A stretch of 5,382 nucleotides of DNA from the NCBI GenBank assembly GCA_026991055.1, contig JALXCE010000213.1, positions 1-5,382 of the forward strand, written 5' to 3'. Positions 1 through 5,357 of the stretch are shown piece after piece. Position numbers and translations under genes: made by a program. Positions within the stretch are counted from its first letter, which is position 1. Every line of letters starts with the position of its first letter. The notes beneath the pieces were generated by a model. It saw nothing but the letters and a program-made list of their open reading frames with translations, did no database searches and was not told where the DNA came from. This stretch comes from Caldifarciminota bacterium. GTDB taxonomy: Bacteria > Hydrothermota > Hydrothermia > B15-G9 > WFZT01.

Positions 1-108
1 TATTACAGGCTTTCTGACCCTCGGGTAGTGGACATCATCCAGACCGGACTCAAAATTGTGATAAAGATAAAAGAAGAGGAGATGACGAGGCTCACCTCAC
101 TCCAGTAG
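1..108 (+). CDS. ArsR-family winged-helix transcriptional regulator, C-terminal 35 residues (5' truncated by window)
   Basis: Reading frame 1 is open from the first base to a TAG at 106-108 and encodes 35 residues beginning YYRLSDPRVVDIIQTGLK. The YYRLSDPRV segment is characteristic of the end of the wing and the start of the last helix in ArsR/SmtB-type repressors, where (V/Y)YRLADPRV is the usual form. The remainder (IVIKIKEEEMTRLTSLQ) looks like the C-terminal dimerisation helix. Members of this family bind operators as dimers and release them on metal binding or another cue; any sensing residues here lie outside the window. The gene converges on the ABC transporter ATPase gene and their 3' ends overlap by 12 bp, so it is not part of that operon. 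Family assignment rests on a short segment, so a related winged-helix group is possible. Confidence 0.72.
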   Translation, partial: YYRLSDPRVVDIIQTGLKIVIKIKEEEMTRLTSLQ

Positions 109-861
109 GGGCTCTATGTAAATCCGGTCGCCATCTAAGACAAGGTGAACGTGGAATACCTCTCTAAATAAGTCTTCTCTAAAGACTGTACTCCTCTCTC
201 CTGATTTTACGATCTTCCCCTTGTTCAAAACCAGCGTTAGATTCCCATATCTGTAAGCGAGGTCAAACTCATGCATGATGGTGATAATTGTCCTGCCCTG
301 TTCATTTAATCTTTCAAGAAGCTCCATGATTTCGAACCTGTGCTCATAATCCAGGTGAGATGTCGGTTCATCAAGCAAAATGTACGATGATTCCTGTGCA
401 AGCACACGGGCAATTCTCACCCTTTGCATTTCACCTGATGAAAGGGCACCGAGCATTTTATCCTTAAAATCAACTGTTCCCGTCGAGCGAAGAGCGTCAT
501 AAACTATTTCTTTATCCCTTTTTGTAAGCCTCCCCGAAGGCCCTACGTGAACAAACCTGCCCAAAGCAACGTAATCCGCCACCCTCATTGACTTCTCAAC
601 TATATCAGTTTGAAGTAAAACAGCCACATTTCGGGCAATATCCCTGACATCCATCTTCCTTATATCCTTCCTATCTATTCTTACAGCCCCCGCAAGGATT
701 TTGGCTCTCTTTAATAAAGTTTTAAAAATGGTTGACTTACCGGCCCCATTGGGCCCTATGATGTTCCAGAATTCCCCCTCGTTAACCCGCCAGCTGAAGC
801 CCTCGAGCACAACCCTGCCGTTTTCGTATGCCACGCTTAAGTTCTCAAATTCCAGAGCCAT
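97..861 (-). CDS. ABC transporter ATP-binding protein, FecE/BtuD type (metal-chelate, heme or cobalamin-like uptake)
   Basis: This is a 254-aa cytoplasmic ATPase with a complete set of nucleotide-binding motifs: Walker A GPNGAGKST at residues 36-44, Q-loop glutamine at 84, signature LSSGEMQR at 140-147, Walker B ILLDEPT at 161-167 with catalytic Glu165, D-loop SHLD at 168-171 and switch His197. The signature reads LSSGE rather than the commoner LSGGE, a tolerated variant. Length is normal for FecE/BtuD proteins (about 250-270 aa). It should drive import through the adjacent FecCD-type permease, whose 3' end overlaps its start by 17 bp, which suggests translational coupling. The ATG at 861 is chosen because the conserved beta-strand (LEFENLSVAY) follows at once; no clear Shine-Dalgarno precedes it. 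It is the last gene of the operon and overlaps the opposing ArsR-like gene. The substrate cannot be inferred from the ATPase. Confidence 0.93.
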   Translation of the reverse strand: MALEFENLSVAYENGRVVLEGFSWRVNEGEFWNIIGPNGAGKSTIFKTLLKRAKILAGAVRIDRKDIRKMDVRDIARNVAVLLQTDIVEKSMRVADYVALGRFVHVGPSGRLTKRDKEIVYDALRSTGTVDFKDKMLGALSSGEMQRVRIARVLAQESSYILLDEPTSHLDYEHRFEIMELLERLNEQGRTIITIMHEFDLAYRYGNLTLVLNKGKIVKSGERSTVFREDLFREVFHVHLVLDGDRIYIEPLLE

Positions 862-1786
862 TTCTATTCAAGATGTAAAAGAAAAATGGAACTCCTATTA
901 AAGCTGTTATCACGCCAACAGGAAACTCAAATGGGAAAAGATACCTCGAGGCCATATCTGAAAGAAGTAGAATAAGAATACCACTCATGATGGAGATCGT
1001 AAAAATGTGTAAGTGACGTCTGACTCCCAGAAGTTTTGCGACATGGGGTGAAATCAGACCCACGAAACCGATCGCTCCCACAGTGGATATCAAAACGCCT
1101 GTGGATATTGAGCTCACCACAAACGTTACTTTTCGCATGAAATCCACATTCACACCGATGGAATACGCCTCCTCTTCGCCAAGGGCCAGCGCATCAAAGG
1201 CAAGATGGTAGAGATAATAAACTCCAGCAGCCAAAAGAATAATGACAATTCCTGCAACAATCATCTTCAGCTCACTTCCCGTTACAATGATTCCGAACGA
1301 ACCCCAGAGGAGGTAGAGAATTTTCTCCAGCCCCTGTCTTTTGAAAGTGAGAATGAGCAATACAAAGCTATAGCTAAAAAAATTGAAAACTACCCCGCCA
1401 AGAAGTAGAGTCCTTAGGTTCATATACCCCTTTGACGTGGAAAACCAGTAAATCAAAAGCATGGTAAGCAAAGCTCCCAGAAATGCGAAGCCTGAGAGTA
1501 CAAGAAATGATGAATATCCCAATAAAATTGCGAGAGAGTAGCCAGACAGTGCGCCACCTGAAATTCCCACAATATATGGTTCTGCCAGTGGATTTAGAAA
1601 TATTGTCTGGAGGGCAGTTCCATTGGAGGCAAGAGAAACTCCCGCGGTAATGGCAAGAACAAACCTTAAAATCCTGAGCTTGAATATCTCGGGATACCGA
1701 AAGCTTTTATCAACAACAAAAAAGAAGATGGATACAGCAATCAGAGAGAGGGTTAAGAAAATATAAACTTTTTTCAGTCTTTGCAC
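845..1786 (-). CDS. FecCD/BtuC-family ABC transporter permease
   Basis: This is a 313-aa polytopic inner-membrane protein, slightly shorter than the usual 320-350 aa. Hydrophobic segments span most of the chain (roughly residues 7-25, 42-62, 73-95, 98-117, 124-147, 174-194, 220-247, 261-278 and 289-307). Family hallmarks are the RILRF start of the core at 38-42, NPLAEPYIVGISGGA at 65-79, the cytoplasmic coupling-helix region LGEEEAYSIGVN at 202-213, GAIGFVGLISPHVAK at 237-251 and PVGVITALIGVPFFFYIL near the C-terminus. Such permeases form a homodimeric channel with two FecE/BtuD ATPases and take substrate from a periplasmic or lipoprotein binding protein, which is not encoded in the window. 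The start is a GTG at 1784-1786; an in-frame TAA two codons upstream rules out anything longer. It overlaps the end of the glycosyltransferase gene by 13 bp and has no visible Shine-Dalgarno, so coupling to upstream translation is likely. Substrate (siderophore, heme, cobalamin or other chelate) is undetermined. Confidence 0.92.
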   Translation of the reverse strand: MQRLKKVYIFLTLSLIAVSIFFFVVDKSFRYPEIFKLRILRFVLAITAGVSLASNGTALQTIFLNPLAEPYIVGISGGALSGYSLAILLGYSSFLVLSGFAFLGALLTMLLIYWFSTSKGYMNLRTLLLGGVVFNFFSYSFVLLILTFKRQGLEKILYLLWGSFGIIVTGSELKMIVAGIVIILLAAGVYYLYHLAFDALALGEEEAYSIGVNVDFMRKVTFVVSSISTGVLISTVGAIGFVGLISPHVAKLLGVRRHLHIFTISIMSGILILLLSDMASRYLFPFEFPVGVITALIGVPFFFYILNRNGSGI

Positions 1787-2694
1787 TTTTTATCAATGAG
1801 ATCGTAGAGTCCGGCTATCATCTCACCCATCAGGCCCATCATGAAAAGGATCAACCCGGAAATGACCAGGAACATCGTCAAATAGACAAGTGGTCTGTAA
1901 CCGATGTGCTTGAAAACCCTGAAATATATTGCCACAAGACCCACAAGAATTCCGATCAAGGTGGTGAAAGCACCCAATGAGCCGAAGTATAGCATGGGCT
2001 TGCGCATGAAGGAGAGCTGAAACTTAACTGCCAGGAGGTCAAAAACTCCTATGATCACCCTTTTTAGTCCTTTGTATTTGGACTCACCGTGAAGCCGCGA
2101 ATACAAAGTTACTTCAACCTCAGCGAGTCTATAGCCTTTATCAAAAGCAAGAGGGACAATATATCTGTGCCAGTCTTTCCTTAGCGGGACGTTCTCTATA
2201 ATTTCCTTTCTGAACGCCTTGATGGAATTCATATCAGAGACAGGAAGGCGGAATAGCCACTGCGAAAGCCGGTTGTAAACGCTCGATACAAACTTCTTCT
2301 CATATTTGCCCTTCTTCTTGCCCGTAACAAGGTCGTACCCTTCTTTTTTTATTTTATCCACCAGTTTTTTGACATCATCAAGGTGAAACTGGAGGTCTGC
2401 GGGGAAAAATACGAGAATTTCTCCCTTTGCATGCTTTGCTCCGGTCTCAAGAGCGGCAGTAACGCCAAGATTTTTCTGGTGTTTTACCAGTGTAACTTTG
2501 AGGTCTTTGTACTTTTCTAAGTTTTCCCTGATAAGGTTATATGTCCCATCAATCGAGCCGTCATCCACGAATACAACTTCCCATTTGTCGAGTAGATTAT
2601 TGGAGCTTAGAAAATCGTGGATGTGCTCAAAAAGGGGCTCAATATTGCCCTCTTCATTATAAGCCGGGACAATCAGAGAAACTTCGATACTCAT
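1774..2694 (-). CDS. GT2-family polyprenyl-phosphate glycosyltransferase with two C-terminal TM helices (CsbB/GtrB/DPM1-like)
   Basis: This is a 306-aa protein. An N-terminal GT-A fold begins VSLIVPAYNEEGNI (residues 5-18), has the nucleotide-sugar motif VDDGS at 43-47, the metal-binding region PADLQ at 98-102 (Asp100 as the likely metal ligand) and the conserved RLHGESKY at 200-207. Two transmembrane helices follow at about 236-258 and 268-294, with a short basic tail. This layout is typical of CsbB, GtrB and ArnC-like enzymes, which transfer a sugar from a nucleotide donor to undecaprenyl phosphate on the cytoplasmic face. The metal-site context is FPADLQ rather than the DADLQ of classic dolichol-phosphate mannose synthases. 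The ATG overlaps the TGA of the upstream YfhO-like gene (ATGA, 4 bp), so the two are probably translated together. In Bacillus and Listeria a CsbB/YfhO pair glycosylates an envelope polymer; a flippase such as GtcA is normally needed and is not seen here. The sugar is unknown. Confidence 0.9.
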   Translation of the reverse strand: MSIEVSLIVPAYNEEGNIEPLFEHIHDFLSSNNLLDKWEVVFVDDGSIDGTYNLIRENLEKYKDLKVTLVKHQKNLGVTAALETGAKHAKGEILVFFPADLQFHLDDVKKLVDKIKKEGYDLVTGKKKGKYEKKFVSSVYNRLSQWLFRLPVSDMNSIKAFRKEIIENVPLRKDWHRYIVPLAFDKGYRLAEVEVTLYSRLHGESKYKGLKRVIIGVFDLLAVKFQLSFMRKPMLYFGSLGAFTTLIGILVGLVAIYFRVFKHIGYRPLVYLTMFLVISGLILFMMGLMGEMIAGLYDLIDKKCKD

Positions 2695-5093
2695 ATCTTT
2701 ACAATGGGAGCAACAATTGAAACAAGGATGGTTAATACACTGACCAGACCAAGAATATTGTATTCCTTGCTTCTGAATTTGATTTCCACCGTGTGGTGCC
2801 CCTTAATCCCTTCAAATCCCATCAAGATGTAGTCAGTCTGATAGGTTTTAACCGGCTTTCCGTCTATCAGCACTTCAAGCTTGGGGTAGTTGTTTGTGCT
2901 ATAGATGAGCAGTGCATTTTTGCTGAGCGTGTAGTCAAATTTCCAGTAATCCGGCTGATATTCAAGCATTTTAAAGGAGAAGTTGAGAGCTCCAGTATCA
3001 GGCTTGAATTCCGGCTTTTCCTCGAGAACCGCGATCTTTCTCGGATCAAAATCTGACCTCTCCATGCGCTTTAAGACATTCTCTTTTTTCATCACTTCAA
3101 TGGAATCAACAGCAAACACCCGGGGGATGAACTTCTTATTCTCATAAATGGCGTAGCGAACATTATTCTGGCCGGGAACCACATTCAAGATTCTGAAATG
3201 GCTCGTATCGTTCACAAATTGACTTATGGGGTACAGCATTTGATAAAGATTGACATTCTTCCTGTAAGGTGACAAGTTCTGCGGTATGGGCTGGGAGATG
3301 ACATACTTCACATTGAGCATGTCAGCAAACCAGGGGTACCTGTAAAGATTGGGCTCATCAGCGGGTCGAAACATAAAGTGGTGAGGATTTCCGAGAAATT
3401 CCTGGTATCTCTGGAATTGGTTCCCGTGGTGTCCACCTATGGACTCAATTCTATGGAGCATCAGATAGTTGCTGTCAATCCGATAAAATATCGGGAATAC
3501 TCGATAAATGCCTTTGTCTTTTTCAAGAGTTTTAACCACTTCGTCCTTTGCATAGTACTTATCCGGACCGGGCAGGGTTTTGAGAAACTTCCAGTCAATG
3601 GACCAGAGATCAGCTATTATGACGAGGGTCAATATTCCAGCGACCGGCAGGTCAAGCCTGAACTTCCCACCAAGCAGGTACACGGCAATTGCCGCAACAA
3701 TGGAGAATCTCAAAAAGGCAAGTGGGATATTTGAATAGTATTGCTCGAGAATCTTAAGCTGATTTTGTGACCTGACAAATAAGCCTTTGAAGATTCCTAT
3801 AAATAAGCCTTTTGCAACAAATGCAAGCAATGCTATTCCAAAGATAACCGCGATTGATATCCAGAGGTTTTTCATGAGCTTCGGGTCATTTGCCCGCTCC
3901 CTTATGTATTCCACCCCAAATGCCCCCAGGACGTTAAAAGCGAAGGCCACAAAAATGAAACTCATGCTCGGGGCGCGAAACTTCTTTATCCCCGGAAGCA
4001 GGTAGTAGAAAAGTTTATAAACCGGTGTATATCCTCCAAGCGCAACAAGAGAGAAAAACACAGCTATGATGCCAAAGACCCAGACGAGAAATTTTCTCTT
4101 TTTGTTGAAAAATCCCACAAACCCAAGAAATGCAGCAAAGGCTCCCATATATTCCGCATTCAGCTTGAACGGGTTTCTCCCCCAATAGCTGTCAAGGAAT
4201 CCGGAAAACTTCGCAAAAAACGCACTGATGTAGTCTTCCCATGGAAGAGACCAGGAGACTGAGAACTGGTACCCCCTGTTTCCCGCGCCACGAGGTGAGA
4301 ATTTAGCTACATACTCGTAGCCCGGTAGAAGCTGAACAGCTCCTATGAGGAGTGAGAAAATCACCGAGACCACGAAGAAAACGCCAATTTTTACAGCCGG
4401 AAGTGCACCCTTCTCCCTGTATTTTGCAATGAACAGAGCAAGAGTGTAAATCCCTGCAGCAAGATAGAGATAGTACATCATCTGCACATGGGGAGAGAGG
4501 ATGCCAAATCCCATAAACATCCCGGCAAGGGCAAAATAGCCGAACTTTTCGCTCAGGTAACCCTTATGGATGAAGTAAAATACAACAGGTATGAAGGCTG
4601 AAACCGCCATTTTACCATCGTGTCCAGGATAGGTAAGGGAAATCAGGGTGCCTGTAAACATGAAGGATACAGCAAAAAGAAACGAGACAAACTTATTAAC
4701 CTTAAGGAGTCTCAAGTATAGGAACATGAAAATTCCAGCAAGAATAGCGTGGACGATGAAAAACCAGTTGAGAACTATGTGCGGTGGGAATATGATCCTC
4801 AGGAAAGAAAATGGATAAAAAATATCACCGTGAAAGGCATCGATGAAGGGAATTCCAGAAAACAAGTAAGGGTCCCAGAATGGAATATGGTGAAAAGTTT
4901 TAAGCACATAAGCATGAAACGCGCGGAATGGGAATCCAGCGGTTATCTGGTCTGTAGCAAATAGCATCACGTTGGGGGAGAGTATCTTGTAGAAATAAAT
5001 CAGCCCTAAGATAACTATCAGGATAATCAAATTGGAGTCTTTAAACTCCCGCCTATATTCTACTTTTTGGGATCTCTTCCTTTTTCTGGCCAT
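2691..5093 (-). CDS. YfhO-family polytopic membrane glycosyltransferase (GT-C type)
   Basis: An 800-aa protein when started at the ATG at 5091-5093. A basic N-terminus (MARKRKRSQ) precedes TM1 (about 20-36). Roughly 12 further hydrophobic segments follow up to residue ~498, then a large extracytoplasmic domain (about 500-778) and one last TM (779-798). YfhO hallmarks include the first external loop with Asp48 (TDQITAGFPF) and IPFWDPYLFSGIPF (70-83), AEYMGAF (313-319), FRAPSMSF (373-380), LNVKYVIS (594-601) and the terminal DGKPV...GHHTVEIKFRS region (744-775). YfhO proteins are GT-C enzymes that use a polyprenyl-linked sugar made by a partner GT2, here the next gene, to modify an extracellular acceptor; Asp48 is a candidate catalytic residue by analogy. 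A longer reading (24 more residues, from 5165) is rejected: it begins inside the insertion element, upstream of the predicted transcription start, and has no ribosome site. Acceptor and sugar are unknown. Confidence 0.87.
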   Translation of the reverse strand: MARKRKRSQKVEYRREFKDSNLIILIVILGLIYFYKILSPNVMLFATDQITAGFPFRAFHAYVLKTFHHIPFWDPYLFSGIPFIDAFHGDIFYPFSFLRIIFPPHIVLNWFFIVHAILAGIFMFLYLRLLKVNKFVSFLFAVSFMFTGTLISLTYPGHDGKMAVSAFIPVVFYFIHKGYLSEKFGYFALAGMFMGFGILSPHVQMMYYLYLAAGIYTLALFIAKYREKGALPAVKIGVFFVVSVIFSLLIGAVQLLPGYEYVAKFSPRGAGNRGYQFSVSWSLPWEDYISAFFAKFSGFLDSYWGRNPFKLNAEYMGAFAAFLGFVGFFNKKRKFLVWVFGIIAVFFSLVALGGYTPVYKLFYYLLPGIKKFRAPSMSFIFVAFAFNVLGAFGVEYIRERANDPKLMKNLWISIAVIFGIALLAFVAKGLFIGIFKGLFVRSQNQLKILEQYYSNIPLAFLRFSIVAAIAVYLLGGKFRLDLPVAGILTLVIIADLWSIDWKFLKTLPGPDKYYAKDEVVKTLEKDKGIYRVFPIFYRIDSNYLMLHRIESIGGHHGNQFQRYQEFLGNPHHFMFRPADEPNLYRYPWFADMLNVKYVISQPIPQNLSPYRKNVNLYQMLYPISQFVNDTSHFRILNVVPGQNNVRYAIYENKKFIPRVFAVDSIEVMKKENVLKRMERSDFDPRKIAVLEEKPEFKPDTGALNFSFKMLEYQPDYWKFDYTLSKNALLIYSTNNYPKLEVLIDGKPVKTYQTDYILMGFEGIKGHHTVEIKFRSKEYNILGLVSVLTILVSIVAPIVKI

Positions 5094-5103
5094 TTGAAAG
5101 TTA

Positions 5104-5132
5104 ATTATATTGACCCTTAGAAATTTATTCAA
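5104..5132 (-). promoter_or_regulatory. Sigma70-type promoter of the four-gene operon
   Basis: On the minus strand, TTGAAT (5132-5127) and a perfect TATAAT (5109-5104) are separated by exactly 17 bp. The -10 box ends only 10 nt before the ATG at 5093, so transcription should start about 3-5 nt upstream of the start codon and give an almost leaderless mRNA. No Shine-Dalgarno lies between. The -35 box directly abuts the left copy of a 10-bp direct repeat. Confidence 0.75.
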
Positions 5133-5142
5133 CTGCACCTGT
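5133..5142. repeat. Direct repeat CTGCACCTGT, left copy (putative target-site duplication)
   Basis: This is the left copy of a perfect 10-bp direct repeat whose mate is at 5269-5278. It directly adjoins the minus-strand -35 box. Confidence 0.75.
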
Positions 5143-5153
5143 GAGCCTGTTCG

Positions 5154-5180
5154 AAAAAATCTCAAATTCTTTGATTTTTT
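5154..5180. repeat. AT-rich hairpin in the left half of the inserted element
   Basis: AAAAAATC at 5154-5161 is the exact reverse complement of GATTTTTT at 5173-5180. Alternatively, TCAAA (5162-5166) pairs with TTTGA (5170-5174) inside a 6-bp A/T outer stem with a 2-nt bulge. The stem is almost wholly A/T and lies between divergent promoters, so a terminator role is not indicated. Confidence 0.6.
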
Positions 5181-5184
5181 GGGA

Positions 5185-5257
5185 AAAATTTACCCCCCAC
5201 CTTGTTCCTCCCCCCACGCACAAAGTGCGCGGGGGGAGGAGAGGAGGGGGGAATTTT
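5185..5257. repeat. Long G/C-rich imperfect hairpin forming the core of the inserted element
   Basis: The inner stem is CCTCCCCCC (5207-5215) paired with GGGGGGAGG (5231-5239), then one A/C mismatch, then CGCAC (5217-5221) paired with GTGCG (5225-5229) around an AAA loop. Outside small bulges, the C-run at 5193-5198 pairs with the G-run at 5246-5251, CCT (5200-5202) with AGG (5242-5244), and AAAA (5185-5188) with TTTT (5254-5257). The structure is nearly symmetrical, so it would fold on either strand. Confidence 0.75.
5231..5251 (+). repeat. Perfect 21-bp polypurine mirror repeat (triplex-prone)
   Basis: On the plus strand this stretch contains only G and A. It reads identically in both directions about the G at 5241: six G, A, GG, A, G, A, GG, A, six G. 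Polypurine mirror repeats are the classic substrate for intramolecular triplex (H-DNA). It forms the right arm of the G/C-rich hairpin. Confidence 0.8.
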
Positions 5258-5268
5258 CGAATGAGTTC

Positions 5269-5278
5269 CTGCACCTGT
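5269..5278. repeat. Direct repeat CTGCACCTGT, right copy (putative target-site duplication)
   Basis: This is the right copy of the perfect 10-bp direct repeat first seen at 5133-5142. Its last T is also the first base of the plus-strand -35 box. Confidence 0.75.
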
Positions 5279-5306
5279 TGATAACACTTTAACTGGTTTT
5301 TATAAT
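5278..5306 (+). promoter_or_regulatory. Sigma70-type promoter of the downstream alanine-dehydrogenase-like gene
   Basis: TTGATA (5278-5283) and a perfect TATAAT (5301-5306) are separated by exactly 17 bp. Transcription should start near 5312-5314, leaving a leader of about 45 nt that contains a strong ribosome binding site but no obvious riboswitch or attenuator. It is arranged back-to-back with the operon promoter on the other strand. Confidence 0.8.
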
Positions 5307-5342
5307 TGTATTTTGGTAAGGTGCGTTATTTAAAAAACTTAG

Positions 5343-5349
5343 AAAGGAG
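5343..5349 (+). promoter_or_regulatory. Strong ribosome binding site
   Basis: AAAGGAG lies 8 nt upstream of the ATG at 5358 and fixes that start. It contrasts with the minus-strand operon, where none of the four starts has a convincing Shine-Dalgarno. Confidence 0.85.
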
Positions 5350-5357
5350 AAGTTGTT

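Larger units (their letters stand above)
5133..5278. mobile_element. MITE-like palindromic insertion (126 bp) with 10-bp target-site duplication
   Basis: The sequence CTGCACCTGT occurs at 5133-5142 and again at 5269-5278, exactly flanking 5143-5268. The ends of the enclosed segment form an imperfect inverted repeat. The left end reads GAGCCTGTTCGAAAA; the reverse complement of the right end reads GAACTCATTCGAAAA. They match at 11 of 15 positions, all four differences are transitions, and the inner 8 bp (5150-5157 against 5254-5261) are perfect. The left end resembles termini seen on several DDE-transposase insertion sequences. The interior is strongly self-complementary and has no coding potential I would trust. 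A non-autonomous transposed element is the best explanation. The alternative is a palindromic regulatory region with duplicated operator half-sites. Confidence 0.6.

Noticed and set aside
845..1786. Naming the importer as cobalamin (btuCD) or ferric-siderophore (fecCD/fhu) specific
   Set aside because: Permease and ATPase motifs are shared by all these substrates, no binding protein is present, and no cobalamin riboswitch or Fur-like site was seen upstream of the operon.
3378..3734. A plus-strand open frame of 118 codons opposite the YfhO-like gene
   Set aside because: It is antisense to a conserved domain of a clear membrane protein, has no recognisable domain, and no promoter or ribosome site was seen. 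It is the usual by-product of codon composition.
5094..5165. A 24-residue N-terminal extension of the YfhO-like protein starting at the ATG at 5165
   Set aside because: It starts within the palindromic insertion, upstream of the predicted transcription start, has no ribosome site, and adds a sequence with no family resemblance. The MARKRKR start gives the expected basic N-terminus followed by TM1.
5185..5257. Rho-independent terminator
   Set aside because: The stem is strong, but no proper U-tract follows on either strand (only four or five T), and it lies between two divergent promoters where no transcript needs to end.
5133..5278. CRISPR repeats
   Set aside because: There are only two copies of a 10-bp repeat, separated by a 126-bp palindromic segment; there is no array of regular repeats and spacers and no cas gene.
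5110..5292. A plus-strand open frame of 60 codons across the intergenic region
   Set aside because: It runs through both hairpins, the direct repeats and the plus-strand -35 box, has no ribosome site, and its low-complexity Pro/Gly/Glu-rich middle simply reflects the C- and G-runs.
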